The translations under genes and the position numbers were made by a program. The notes under the pieces were generated by a model. That model saw only the letters and a list, made by a program, of their open reading frames with translations. It ran no database searches and was not told the DNA's origin. Positions 18,574 through 28,023 of a DNA stretch of 64,000 nt are shown here, piece by piece. The first letter of the stretch is position 1; every line of letters starts with the position of its first letter. This DNA comes from JBKCUI01 sp052161605 (GTDB taxonomy: Bacteria > Planctomycetota > Planctomycetia > Pirellulales > Pirellulaceae): assembly GCA_052161605.1 (NCBI GenBank), contig CP197409.1; one strand, 5' to 3'.

Positions 18574-20801
18574 TATCGAGTGTTTCGTAACGAGGTAAGG
18601 AGCGTTTGAATTTCTTTCGCAGCCGCGTCATGGAATGCCACAGATGACAGGCTAAGATCCGCAGAGTGGCTGCTGTGGCTACTCGCAGAGTCACGGGTGA
18701 GGCGAGCGATACTGCTGGCTGGTACTTCTCGTTTTTCGGAATCCATGTCGACTGTCACGGGATGAAGCTCGCCAGGCCGTTCCATCCCCACTTCGTCGCA
18801 CAGCACCGCGACCAAATCCCCGTACTGTTGCCAAGCCGCTTCGGATTCAGCCACCCTGGGGACAGAGTCACCATTAATAAGAGCCATACCTAGTCCCGCC
18901 AATCCAGCACCGAGTAACTCTTGCAACGACGCAAAGACCAGGACGCTCGAGCCCCCAAAATCGAATGGCAAAGCGATCACAGCAACGAGCGGCGCGAAAA
19001 GGACCGCCGCAGGTGCCAGACCGGTCACAACTCGACGCTTCCAAGGCATGTTGTTCCAAATCTTGGCTGTGAATTGGTCGAGTTCTTGAACAATGATGGA
19101 GGTCTCACTCTCGGACTGAAAGCGATGGATTCCCCGCTGAATAGATTGAAGCAGTTCAGTTTTTCTCTGCTCGGAGTTAGCATCCGCAACGTCATCTAAT
19201 CCCCAAACGCCCGACCGATCGATGCGAGCCAACGTTTTCAAGAACAACTCAGCCGTGACGATCCTCGCCTCATCCCCCGCAGCCCAACGGCCCCGAATAT
19301 ATTGTACTAGTCCAGCTGTCTTACCGGATATCCATTCGGGGAATCGTAGCCATTGCGACACATTGGCTACTTTTTCTTTACCGAACTCACCGATCCTCGC
19401 CACCCAACGACCAGGGGTAGCCCACCATGGTGCGGTTCGCTCTAGCGATTGTGAGATCTGTGCAACGATTTGTTTCGAAGCTTGCAATCGCAATGCATAA
19501 GGTGGATTAGGATCGCGAGAAAACTCCAAACAGGCCTGCGACAAAGTTTGCCTCATAGCGATTCTCTTCTTCGTGATCAGCTCTACTCGAGCCTTAATCG
19601 CTTGGACCGCCTCGCGCATATCGGCTTCGATTCTTGACAAGTGGGAATCGATCGAGCCATCGAGGAGTTGAGACTTATCGAGTTGCGAACCAATGTTCAG
19701 TAGCCAGTGTTCGTCGGGAATCGGCTGCGGAGGTTGTGCAACTGGTGTTCGGTCAATGCGAAAGAACTGCGGCAAGGATAACGCGTCTGGCCCCTCGGGA
19801 ATCCGCTCGCGGTCAAGCGGGCCGTCAAAGTTGTAGGCCATGTAGACTCGTGACAGTTCTTCGCTTCCGTATAGTTTGTTAATCTCGGATCGAATTTCCT
19901 CTGTACTGTATCGTCTAGGAACGCGATTAACGGCTGCAATTTGTGGCGTGCCGGGCATCTGTTCCTTGAGGAGTCGAATCAGCTTGCTCACTTTCTCATC
20001 GTGCATCGCATTCGCGGGGAGCACGATCACGAACGAAGAGCAGAAGGGTGAAACCTTGGCTAAAAGTTGCAATCGCGTTTGAGCTACCGATTCGACATAG
20101 TCAGCCAGCCGATCCCGAGTGACTGCCATATCCAAACTAGGCAGAAGTCCCGTTTGGATATCGGGACAATCCATCAGCGCGATCCCCCATCGGTCCAGCA
20201 ACGGGTCGAACCCGACCAGCGGGGATTGCATGGCGGAGTAACTCTTTGTCGTCCCATCCCCATTCTTGATGGCACGTGTATCCATAGCATTGTACTGGGA
20301 CCAAGCGGTTTGCGGATCCGCGTCCAACAATTCGAGCGGTGCATTGAACACCGTGTTGAGCCGAGCTTGAATGCTGCCCCAAATGAGCGAGATCGACTTC
20401 CAACATTCCGGTAGCCAGAGCACAAAGCGATGGGTCCCTTGTTGATTGGAGGAACCGATCAAAACCCTAGCCCGATTCGATTCATGTAGAAAGGTGGAGA
20501 CGAGCGAGCTTTTGCCAGCATTCAGCAACCCGAGAATGGCCAGGATAGGAGCGTTAGGAGCCTGGCACAGTAGCAAGGAGTCTGCCACCGACGCAGAGAG
20601 AGAGTCAGCCAGCGCGGAATCGGTTCGGTCGAGCAATCGGAGCGCATCAACAATTCCAAGCATTTGTGTTGGTTTTGAGGACGAGTCATGTTGCTGGGAA
20701 ATGGACACGATACACCGACCCTCCGAGCCTCCCATCAGCCATTCTTGGAGAGTTTGGAGGTCGCTAGCAATTTTTGGAGCTCGATTTTGACTTGGCGACA
20801 C
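18573..20801 (-). CDS. Membrane-anchored dynamin-like P-loop GTPase, first of a pair
   Basis: 742 aa from a GTG start at 20801. The G domain spans about residues 100-340: P-loop ILGLLNAGKSSLVSTFL, G3 LMDCPDIQTG, and AAVNRVP in place of NKxD. The helical region (about 370-570) includes a WWATPGRW segment. A hydrophobic pair of helices (about 595-650) is followed by a Ser-rich tail. The P-loop sequence (LNAGKSS) is closest to the dynamin/Era-like class. It shares the altered VNxVP motif with its downstream partner, so the two probably arose by duplication and work together. The divergent small anchored protein at 20875 may belong to the same unit, but this is only a neighbour argument. Confidence 0.65.
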   Translation of the reverse strand: MSPSQNRAPKIASDLQTLQEWLMGGSEGRCIVSISQQHDSSSKPTQMLGIVDALRLLDRTDSALADSLSASVADSLLLCQAPNAPILAILGLLNAGKSSLVSTFLHESNRARVLIGSSNQQGTHRFVLWLPECWKSISLIWGSIQARLNTVFNAPLELLDADPQTAWSQYNAMDTRAIKNGDGTTKSYSAMQSPLVGFDPLLDRWGIALMDCPDIQTGLLPSLDMAVTRDRLADYVESVAQTRLQLLAKVSPFCSSFVIVLPANAMHDEKVSKLIRLLKEQMPGTPQIAAVNRVPRRYSTEEIRSEINKLYGSEELSRVYMAYNFDGPLDRERIPEGPDALSLPQFFRIDRTPVAQPPQPIPDEHWLLNIGSQLDKSQLLDGSIDSHLSRIEADMREAVQAIKARVELITKKRIAMRQTLSQACLEFSRDPNPPYALRLQASKQIVAQISQSLERTAPWWATPGRWVARIGEFGKEKVANVSQWLRFPEWISGKTAGLVQYIRGRWAAGDEARIVTAELFLKTLARIDRSGVWGLDDVADANSEQRKTELLQSIQRGIHRFQSESETSIIVQELDQFTAKIWNNMPWKRRVVTGLAPAAVLFAPLVAVIALPFDFGGSSVLVFASLQELLGAGLAGLGMALINGDSVPRVAESEAAWQQYGDLVAVLCDEVGMERPGELHPVTVDMDSEKREVPASSIARLTRDSASSHSSHSADLSLSSVAFHDAAAKEIQTLLTSLRNTR

Positions 20802-20874
20802 GCCTGTTAATCCCTATCTTTCCAGTCGGTGAAGGAGCAGTGTCCCAAGTGTATCGAAAAATCACGGATCTCGC

Positions 20875-21363
20875 ATGACTCAGAAACTGACGGTTAAGCC
20901 ACTTCCATTAACGTTTCTCATGCTATTTTTAGTGTTGGGTCCGGTTGGTTTTGGAGTCTTTCTTTATTCTCGGTCGAAATACCTGGGAGAGCCGCCCCTT
21001 CCGGTGGAGATTAAATTTGGGACGCAGTGGGTGAATTCGGAGAAATTGGGTGAGCGGCTAGTACCGTGCATTACGATTCGGAACACATCAGAGAAAGCTT
21101 GGAAAAAGCTTTCGGTTGGGTTGAACGAGCAGTTCTACAATTTGGGTGGTATGGTGGTAGAAGCGGAATCGGAGGTATCCGTTCCGCTGGAATCTTTTAT
21201 CTCGCGAAATGGTAGTGTCCGATTCCCGGTTGGAAATCGCCCCATCAAGCATGTGATTGTATTTGCTCAAATCCACACAGGCGCGAGGGGGGTAAGCGAG
21301 TTTCGAATCGACCCGCCTAACGAATCAACTCCTACCGATTGGATGCAACCAGTTTCGGAATAA
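20875..21363 (+). CDS. Small membrane-anchored protein of unknown function
   Basis: 162 aa with one N-terminal membrane helix (about residues 11-31), leaving a soluble domain of about 130 residues outside. The domain looks beta-rich (VPCITIRNTSEKAWKKLSVG, VSVPLESFISRNGSVRFPVG) and could be an immunoglobulin-like fold. I do not recognise the family. It is divergent from the GTPase pair, 73 bases away, so a shared regulatory region is possible. Downstream, a short direct repeat GAACAGTTTGG occurs twice around 21376-21400. Confidence 0.6.
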   Translation: MTQKLTVKPLPLTFLMLFLVLGPVGFGVFLYSRSKYLGEPPLPVEIKFGTQWVNSEKLGERLVPCITIRNTSEKAWKKLSVGLNEQFYNLGGMVVEAESEVSVPLESFISRNGSVRFPVGNRPIKHVIVFAQIHTGARGVSEFRIDPPNESTPTDWMQPVSE

Positions 21364-21603
21364 GCTTCCCGAGAAGAACAGTTTGGGGTGAACAGTTTGG
21401 TGCCAGCCATTAACTCACAGCATCTTATCCATCGTGTGAGGGTTAAAGCCGATTGATAGACGTCACGGACCCGTTTCAAGGGTGCGATCGGCTCGCATTG
21501 TTCACGTGTTCTGCTAATCCCTCTCCAAAGCGTTAAGCCCAACGCATTGGATAATGAATAGCGCTATTCGATCCTCAGCTCATAAAGCTTGAATGCGTTG
21601 GCT

Positions 21604-22164
21604 CTACTCGTTCATGACGTCTGCTTCGCGGTTCTTTGCCAGTTCACCAACGGAGTTTTCATACTTTTTGGTCATCTCCTGGATCTCTTCTTTTGCCTTA
21701 TCGCGATCGTCCTCGCTGATGAGCTTTTCCTTTTCGGCTGTTTCCACTGCTTTGTTGGCGTCTCGTCGCACGTTGCGGATCGAGACACGTGTCTCTTCCG
21801 CTAACTCCTTGATGCGAGCGACCAGTTTCTTGCGAACGTCAGTGCTCAACGCTGGGATGTTGATTCGAATAATGCGGCCGTCATTCTGAGGATTCAGTCC
21901 CAGTTCGCTCGCCACAATCGCCTTCTCAATATCTTTGATCGTGCTCGAATCAAAAGGACGAATAACGAGTTGCTGAGGCTCTGGAGCACCAACGCTTGCG
22001 AGTTGCTTTAGCGGAGTCGCTGATCCGTATACGGTTACCTTAACGGAGTCCAACAGACCAGGGGTCGCCCGACCCGTTCGTATGCCAGCCAAGTTGTTTT
22101 TAAGAACTCCGAGGGCCTTCTCCATTCGCTCTTCTGAATCCAACAGTACGTCTTCTACGGACAT
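21604..22164 (-). CDS. frr: Ribosome recycling factor
   Basis: 186 aa from the ATG at 22164. An upstream in-frame ATG at 22221 would add 19 residues with no family counterpart, while GGGAG 9 bases before 22164 and the normal family length (about 185) favour the shorter form. Family features: RMEKALGVLKNNLAGIRTGRA, the PLKQLASV hinge, NDGRIIRINIP, and a C-terminal RDKAKEEIQEMTKKYE helix. With EF-G it splits the post-termination ribosome. It follows pyrH on the same strand with a gap of about 60 bases, the usual bacterial order. Confidence 0.95.
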   Translation of the reverse strand: MSVEDVLLDSEERMEKALGVLKNNLAGIRTGRATPGLLDSVKVTVYGSATPLKQLASVGAPEPQQLVIRPFDSSTIKDIEKAIVASELGLNPQNDGRIIRINIPALSTDVRKKLVARIKELAEETRVSIRNVRRDANKAVETAEKEKLISEDDRDKAKEEIQEMTKKYENSVGELAKNREADVMNE

Positions 22165-22198
22165 TTTCCAATTCTCCCGTTCGAGTAAGTAAGTATCA

Positions 22199-22227
22199 AG
22201 TTGCAATGAATCGAGTTGCAATGAATC
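22199..22227. repeat. 15-base tandem duplication at the pyrH stop
   Basis: AGTTGCAATGAATCG at 22199-22213 is followed by a second copy lacking its last base. The duplication touches the pyrH stop codon and lengthens the pyrH-frr spacer. It explains the extra in-frame ATG before the true frr start. Confidence 0.7.
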
Positions 22228-23011
22228 ATGTGGCGTTGATCAGAATCCGCTCACCGCTGTCGCTGCGCGGACTGATGCGAGTCCCCACCTTCTGGCCGCT
22301 CACCGCTTTGACAATGTTGCCTTCCTTTTTGAAATTGAAAACAAGTATCGGAAGCTTGTGCGTACGGCATTGCGCGATCGCTGTGGAATCCATGACCTTC
22401 AAATTCTTCTCAATGACGGTGTCGTAATCCAGTTCACGGTACAAAACCGCGTGCGGATTCTTTTCTGGATCGTCACTATAAACACCATCCACCCTGGTGG
22501 CCTTTAGCACAATGTCCGCATCCAGTTCGAGGCCGCGATTCGCCGCGCAAGTATCGGTTGTAACGAAAGGAGCACCAGTGCCGGCCGCCAAGATGACGAT
22601 CCGCCCTTTTTCTAGGTGGCGAATGGCACGACGACGGATAAAGGACTCCGCGACTCCGTCCATTTTAATGGCGGACATCACCCGAGTCGCACAACCAATG
22701 TTCTCGAGAGCGTCTTGCAGAGCCAACGCGTTGATCACCGTGGCTAACATTCCCATGTAATGTGCGGTGGCTTCCTGAATCATCTCGCCACTAGAGCCCT
22801 TGAACTGAGCTCCGCGCAATATATTACCCCCACCTACTACAACGGCAATTTGGCAGCCTTTTGAGTGTGCGCTCTTGATTTGTTCGGCAATCGCGGTCAC
22901 CTCGTCCATGCTGATCCCACGCTCCCCCGCATGAGCTAAACTCTCTCCGCTCAGCTTGAGGATAACTCTCCGATAAAACGGTCGACTGGAATCGCTAAGG
23001 TCAGCTGTCAT
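22226..23011 (-). CDS. pyrH: UMP kinase
   Basis: 261 aa hexameric bacterial-type UMP kinase of the amino-acid-kinase fold, making UDP from UMP and ATP. Seen: VILKLSGESL at the N-terminus, VVVGGGNILRG, MGMLATVINALALQDALE, SFIRRRAIRHLEKGRIVILA, and FVTTDTCAANRG with the acidic VDGVYSDDP. The first 12 residues precede the conserved core and could be trimmed. It is the first gene of a pyrH-frr pair. The rpsB-tsf genes that precede pyrH in many bacteria are not upstream here; the neighbour is a divergent zinc-ribbon membrane protein. Confidence 0.95.
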   Translation of the reverse strand: MTADLSDSSRPFYRRVILKLSGESLAHAGERGISMDEVTAIAEQIKSAHSKGCQIAVVVGGGNILRGAQFKGSSGEMIQEATAHYMGMLATVINALALQDALENIGCATRVMSAIKMDGVAESFIRRRAIRHLEKGRIVILAAGTGAPFVTTDTCAANRGLELDADIVLKATRVDGVYSDDPEKNPHAVLYRELDYDTVIEKNLKVMDSTAIAQCRTHKLPILVFNFKKEGNIVKAVSGQKVGTRISPRSDSGERILINAT

Positions 23012-23179
23012 TTGGGTCCACGAAAAAGGGATCGAATGGAGGGTACGCAGGAGTATCCCCTCTGAAAGTGTACATTACAACACGGGAACAAAAATTAAAG
23101 AATGTCCGTTTCGCTCAAATGGTATTTTTTGTCTAGAATGCACTTTTCCTAAGATTCTCTCGACGCAGAATTTGACTCG

Positions 23180-23923
23180 ATGGCTATACAAGTTACCTGT
23201 CCAGGCTGCCTGGCGCGATTTACCGTAAGCGACAAATACGCAGGCAAAAAAGGGCCATGCCCGAAGTGCAAGAAAGAGATCGTCGTTCCCGATAAATCTC
23301 AGGAAGTCGTAATTCACGCCCCGGAAGCCGTCGGCCCCAAGGATTCCAAAGGGGTTTCCGTTCTCAAACCGATCAAACGGACAGAACTAAAGCTCACAGG
23401 GCTCCAAATCGGAATCGCAGCAGGCGTCACCGTGGCCTCGATCGCATTGGCCTTGGTCGTGCGATTTGCGATTGATACTCCCCCGGTACCGATTTTGGCC
23501 CTCGGAGCTATCGCCCTATCCTATCCCTTGTCATGGGTCGGCTACCGCTTTTTGCGGGATGACGAACTGGGCGGCTACATGGGCAATGAGCTTTACATTC
23601 GACTTGCTGCTTGCTCAGCAATTTTTGCAGTCACTTGGGGGCTCTATTGGTTTCTGGCCTACTACTTTGGGAACAATACGCTGGCCACCGTGAGCGGGCT
23701 TTCCTTCGCAGCCTTTCTTGTAGTCATGGTAGGCATAGGAACTGCTGGCTCGCTGGCTTCATTGGAACTCGAATTTGCTCAAAGTCTGATGCACTACGTT
23801 CTCTATTTCGGGGTAACTTTTATTCTGGCTTTGCTGTGCGGTGCCGAACTTGCGGAACCGCTATCTAGCTCTGAGGCCAAACCAAAGCCCGGAAAAGTCA
23901 ACCTCGATCAACTCTACCGCTAG
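23180..23923 (+). CDS. Zinc-ribbon multi-pass membrane protein
   Basis: 247 aa. Residues 1-40 form an MJ0042-like zinc ribbon (VTCPGCLARFTV, GPCPKCKKEIVV), the type often seen at the N-terminus of planctomycete proteins. A charged linker follows, then about six membrane helices (about 70-92, 97-118, 133-155, 160-183, 188-203, 208-226). No catalytic motif is visible. A TAGAAT box at 23134 could be its -10, but the -35 side is weak. It ends 12 bases from the end of a convergent gene. The function is unknown. Confidence 0.65.
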   Translation: MAIQVTCPGCLARFTVSDKYAGKKGPCPKCKKEIVVPDKSQEVVIHAPEAVGPKDSKGVSVLKPIKRTELKLTGLQIGIAAGVTVASIALALVVRFAIDTPPVPILALGAIALSYPLSWVGYRFLRDDELGGYMGNELYIRLAACSAIFAVTWGLYWFLAYYFGNNTLATVSGLSFAAFLVVMVGIGTAGSLASLELEFAQSLMHYVLYFGVTFILALLCGAELAEPLSSSEAKPKPGKVNLDQLYR

Positions 23924-23935
23924 GCGAATCCAAGG

Positions 23936-25066
23936 TTACTTGAGTGTCACAAACTGAATGGCCAGTGCATCGGACATTCGCATAGAGTCGCCTGTTTCTC
24001 GCAACGATAACTTGCGACCAAACAGATAGCCGACTTCAATCGATCGAATACCGAACTTGCCGGCCCCTCGGGCTAGCCCCAGCAATACCCGATAGTCGCG
24101 ATACGTTACAACATCCTCCGCACCGCCGGGCAACTCAAAATCCCAAGTGCCCCCGCCAAGACGCCCCGCAACATAGAACATCCGCCCGCTAGGCAATGCG
24201 AACTGCACCTTGGGACGAGGAAATACCAAATCCAGCCGCGCATTGGGCATCAAGTCGCTGTGGTAGCTTAGGCCGACGACTGGCAATAGCTTTATGTCAT
24301 CTCGGTGCAGGTAATCTATTCCCAAAACCCAGTCGACCTCGGGAGTTGCGTGCAGCATCCCTACAAGGTGTCCAGGAAAGAAGACCCCTTCTCTGGCACT
24401 TCCTTCAAAATCACTGTTCACTGTGACGGTCGCTGCGCCGTCGTAGGAAATGAACTCGGACAGCCTGCCCCGATTTTGGTAGCCCATGGAGAACTGATAG
24501 AGTCGCGATGGCAAGTCGATCTGTTGCGGTCCCGAGAGGAAATGAAATGCATAACCAAGGTTTATGCCCCCACCATAGCCGCTTGCCATGTAGGGCGAGG
24601 ACTCCAGCGTAGTCATCCCAAACCGATCCCCCTTATCTGGAATGACCCCGAAAAGATTTTCACCGGATCGGTAGTTGGTGTAACGAAAATGCTCGGAGGG
24701 ACGAATTTTTGGTAGACGGACGCGAGCCAGGGAGCCCTCGAAGAGGGAAGGGATCTCCAGATCCTCGGTTTCTTTGCCTAGGTTTGTGAAAAGCCCATTC
24801 GACTCACCTTGAGAGCCAACACCGTCGATCTGCACCAAGCGTCCGACCTGCGTGGCCTCGCTATCTCGAGAGACAAACTGCAGGTCTTCATAAGAACGCC
24901 CCATGTCTCGCGATTCATAGATCGGCGACCCAAGCCGTTCGCGAAGCGTTTCGATAGCAGGCAAACCCTCTGCGCATGCCACCAAGGTGGAGGCGAAAAC
25001 AAAGCCGACAAGCTGAGAGAACGTCAGAAATGAAATTTGCATGATCCATTCGGAACGCGGAACCAT
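23936..25066 (-). CDS. DUF6268-like outer-membrane beta-barrel protein
   Basis: 376 aa. The start at 25066 is chosen because AAGGAG lies 6 bases before it; an earlier in-frame ATG at 25090 has no such site. A signal peptide (about residues 8-32, ending near ACAEG) leads into a region with repeated short amphipathic strands (YGGGINLGYAFHFLSGP, LYQFSMGYQNRG, FYVAGRLGGGTWDFEL, YRVLLGLARGAGKFGIRSIE) that alternate as in transmembrane barrels. This pattern resembles DUF6268-type planctomycete proteins. A pore or surface role is inferred. It is divergent from the NusG-like gene. Confidence 0.55.
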   Translation of the reverse strand: MVPRSEWIMQISFLTFSQLVGFVFASTLVACAEGLPAIETLRERLGSPIYESRDMGRSYEDLQFVSRDSEATQVGRLVQIDGVGSQGESNGLFTNLGKETEDLEIPSLFEGSLARVRLPKIRPSEHFRYTNYRSGENLFGVIPDKGDRFGMTTLESSPYMASGYGGGINLGYAFHFLSGPQQIDLPSRLYQFSMGYQNRGRLSEFISYDGAATVTVNSDFEGSAREGVFFPGHLVGMLHATPEVDWVLGIDYLHRDDIKLLPVVGLSYHSDLMPNARLDLVFPRPKVQFALPSGRMFYVAGRLGGGTWDFELPGGAEDVVTYRDYRVLLGLARGAGKFGIRSIEVGYLFGRKLSLRETGDSMRMSDALAIQFVTLK

Positions 25067-25309
25067 CTCGATCTCCTTGAGCCCGACCATGGGGCGTCTC
25101 TTTCGATTATCGGGATTGTGCCATCTATACTAAAGAGAATTAAAATGAAGCAAGATCGACGATTGACAGCATTCTCGAGGAGACCCTCGAATCGATTACC
25201 CTTTTTGCGTAGGATTGAAGTAGATGTTTGCCCAAACCTCCGATTAACTGGATTAGAGGATTACCCGAATTCCCAATTCTGCCCCGCTACTGCTGATCGA
25301 AGAAATAAA

Positions 25310-25993
25310 ATGCCGTACCTAAAAGCTGAACCTTGTATATGGCCAGACAACCTCCTCGACGTTGCCTGCGAGGGGTTGGGTAGCATTTCCACCGAGGAAA
25401 GCCAAGCCGCCATAGACTCCTTCTCGGAGCATAGCCCCCAGGAAGCGGGGGCCCAGGAGCTTGTAGCCTCTAATAGCATCTCCACAGTCGAAGCCGACGA
25501 CTACGACTTGGTGAAGTGGTTCGCCATCTATACGAAGCCCCGCTTTGAGAAGAAACTGATGCGGCAGCTTTATGAGTCGCAGATTCCGTTCTATGGCCCG
25601 ATGATTTCCCGCAGGTTTCGTTCGCCCAGCGGTAAGTTGCGTCTGAGTATTGAACCACTCTTTCCCAACTACGTTTTCCTCCATGGAACGGAGATACAGC
25701 GATATACGGCTGTTTGCACAGGCAGCGTTAGCCGCTGGATGCCCGTCATCAACCCAGCAGAATTGATAACCGATCTCAGGCAGATTCATAACCTGATTCT
25801 GACCGACGCACCGCTCGCCCCAGAACTCAGGTTGCAACCCGGCCAAAAAGTTCGCGTAAAGTCGGGGGTCTTTAAAGGGTTCGAGGGGGTCATCATCCGA
25901 CGCGAGAATCAAGTGAGACTGCTGATCGCTGTCCGTTACATGGGACGAGGCGCCAGTGTCGCACTGGACGACTGCCAGCTCGAGGCAATCTAG
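25310..25993 (+). CDS. NusG/RfaH-like transcription elongation factor (specialised paralogue)
   Basis: 227 aa from the ATG at 25310. The frame is open further up to 25037, but that part overlaps the divergent gene and looks non-coding; the sequence from MPYLKAEPCIWPDNLL resembles planctomycete NusG-like starts. The NGN domain (about 63-150) has KWFAIYTKPRFEKKLMRQL and LFPNYVFLHG. A KOW domain (about 172-225) has PGQKVRVKSGVFKGFEGVI. Such paralogues usually bind RNA polymerase at the start of long polysaccharide or secondary-metabolite operons and prevent early termination. No such operon follows here. Confidence 0.82.
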   Translation: MPYLKAEPCIWPDNLLDVACEGLGSISTEESQAAIDSFSEHSPQEAGAQELVASNSISTVEADDYDLVKWFAIYTKPRFEKKLMRQLYESQIPFYGPMISRRFRSPSGKLRLSIEPLFPNYVFLHGTEIQRYTAVCTGSVSRWMPVINPAELITDLRQIHNLILTDAPLAPELRLQPGQKVRVKSGVFKGFEGVIIRRENQVRLLIAVRYMGRGASVALDDCQLEAI

Positions 25994-26085
25994 ATTTATT
26001 GCCGACTCCGAATGAAGCTTTGCTCTGGCACTGATCGCAGAACCCTTCTGGTATGTTCAGCTAGAAAAAGCTAGCCCCCCACAAC

Positions 26086-27693
26086 TCACAGCTGGAAATT
26101 ATCTTCGTCCTTTTGCTCAGCATAAATGGGCAGGTAACGGTAGTAGACCTCGAGGATCATGGTTGCCATACAAGTCGTGTAGAACCGCCCTCCCTCGCTC
26201 GTACTGTGTCCGTCCTCCCAATACCAACTTCCCGTCGAGGGACCGGATTGAACTTGCATGCCCAAAAGTTGGTCTCGCATTTTTTCGTTCCATCGATCCC
26301 ATTGCTCTCCCCCCACCTGCTTCATAACTTGGGTAGCATAGTAGTTGTAATAAGTATTTGAGGCGCTCGGTCCAGATTTGTCAAACTTGGCAACGATCGC
26401 CTTAAAGGCCTCGTTATCCTTTGGGAGCCCTGAGTACATGCGACAAAGCAAAGCACATGCAGTGCAGCTCGGGTTGTAGCCAGCCCGCGAATTCACCGAA
26501 TTAAAATCGTAGTGATAAGCGGTGCCTCCATCCCATGCCATTTGATCCAAAAAGAAATTGGCCTTGCGAACGACGTTAAGGTCCACCGGTATCCCAGCCA
26601 TGGCTGCGCTCTTGAGAGCCATCATCTGCCAACCAACAATGGATGTGTCCCCTCGCCCTTTAGGACTGTAATGCCATCCCCCGGTTTCTGGATTCTGCGC
26701 ATAGGTGAGAAAGTTGATTCCGGCCTGAGCGGCTTCTAGCAGTGCTAAATCTCTCGTCATCCCGTAGGCTTCGCACAACGCGATGGTTGCAATCCCGTGC
26801 GAGTACATATCATCGGGACCTTGGCCGGCCCCTCCCACATACCAACCGAGCTGCCCGCCATGTGGTTTTATGTTTCTTATCAAGAAGCTCAAACCACCGA
26901 AAACCGTTTCTTTGTATTCACCCTCGAGATGAGTTTGCCCGGCCCCAAGAAAACACATCAGAGCCAATCCGGTAGCGGCATTGACGCTTTGCACTCGTCG
27001 GCCGGGATTGTCGGGGCCGTGGGCCAAGGACCAGGCGCCGGTTTGCTTATTCTGTCGATCCGCTAACCATTTGAGAGCCATCGCCACAGCTTTCTCGGTC
27101 GCATCGCTGCCACCAAACTTTTTCAATAGATCCCGCTTGGCTTCTCGCGACCGACCTGTCATGGCGGCCTTGATCGCGTCATTAGCACTAACCGAAAGTC
27201 CACTGGTTGGGGCAAGACTCTGCGTCACACTTGGCAGACTTATAGCGGGTGCCGTGACCGCAATCTCAGGAATCGCCAAGGACGAGGTGTCGGGCAACGT
27301 CGTTTCGGAGACCGCAGCCGGGGCTGGGGATTCTGCCTCGACCGGCTCGAGGCTCTCGCTCGACATCGCGACCGATTCCGCAACATCCAAGGAGTCGGAC
27401 GAATCGAGGGCATCCGAGGAGGTCAGCATCAGCCTGATCTCCTTTTGGATCGGCTCTAAATGAACCGCTGCCAGAGTCAGAATAGCTGCCGTGTGAACGA
27501 GCATGCTGATCAACCAGCTTGGCATCGTCTTGAGAAAGCCTCGTCCTCTACCCTCAGAGCCTCGAGTCAGAATCTCACTCAGTTCCTGCTGGTGCAAGGA
27601 TTCGTAAGTTGCCGGCTGAACAGCGAACTTCCCTGCAATCGAAGCATCGACATTCTGGTCTATCGATTGCACCGGTCGATTGCTTGTCGCCAT
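26086..27693 (-). CDS. Membrane-anchored squalene-cyclase/prenyltransferase-like alpha-toroid protein
   Basis: About 535 aa from the ATG at 27693, preceded by AAGAGA; an earlier ATG (27798) would add 35 residues without clear meaning. After about 60 residues comes one membrane helix (PSWLISMLVHTAAILTLAAV), then a Ser/Ala/Pro-rich linker. A domain of about 350 residues follows with repeated GLALMCFLGAG-, GIATIALCEAYG- and GGWHYSP-type helix pairs, typical of the (alpha/alpha)6 toroid of terpene cyclases and prenyltransferases. I do not see the DxDD or QW motifs of true squalene cyclases, so an enzyme role is unproven. Such anchored toroid proteins recur in Planctomycetes without an assigned function. 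Confidence 0.65.
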   Translation of the reverse strand: MATSNRPVQSIDQNVDASIAGKFAVQPATYESLHQQELSEILTRGSEGRGRGFLKTMPSWLISMLVHTAAILTLAAVHLEPIQKEIRLMLTSSDALDSSDSLDVAESVAMSSESLEPVEAESPAPAAVSETTLPDTSSLAIPEIAVTAPAISLPSVTQSLAPTSGLSVSANDAIKAAMTGRSREAKRDLLKKFGGSDATEKAVAMALKWLADRQNKQTGAWSLAHGPDNPGRRVQSVNAATGLALMCFLGAGQTHLEGEYKETVFGGLSFLIRNIKPHGGQLGWYVGGAGQGPDDMYSHGIATIALCEAYGMTRDLALLEAAQAGINFLTYAQNPETGGWHYSPKGRGDTSIVGWQMMALKSAAMAGIPVDLNVVRKANFFLDQMAWDGGTAYHYDFNSVNSRAGYNPSCTACALLCRMYSGLPKDNEAFKAIVAKFDKSGPSASNTYYNYYATQVMKQVGGEQWDRWNEKMRDQLLGMQVQSGPSTGSWYWEDGHSTSEGGRFYTTCMATMILEVYYRYLPIYAEQKDEDNFQL

Positions 27694-28023
27694 GGAAGTC
27701 TCTTGAAAGCGGAAAAATGCTATTTCGAACAAGGAACGCAAAAGGCCTGGACACGAGGGCGACCTGAGCACCTTTAGGGCCGGCTTTGTGGATCGCAACG
27801 TCGCAAAAAAGGGTTGCTGCGAATTCTGTCGACCCTTCTTATAGTAACCGTTTTCGACCCGATATTGTACTCAGGACAACCTATTTTCCGATCGCTTCAT
27901 CTCGAACCAATTGCGTCCTGACTCATTGGTCTCCATACTTAGCCTCGAATTATCCCTTCTTAGCCATGAATGAGCGCGGTATTCCTCAGCGTTCGAAATC
28001 CTGGCGCCGCATCAAAAATCATC
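27694..28023. other. Divergent upstream region
   Basis: About 330 bases between the leftward toroid-protein gene and upp. I could not identify a clear promoter. The frame of upp is open to 27970, so a longer upp N-terminus is possible. Confidence 0.35.
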
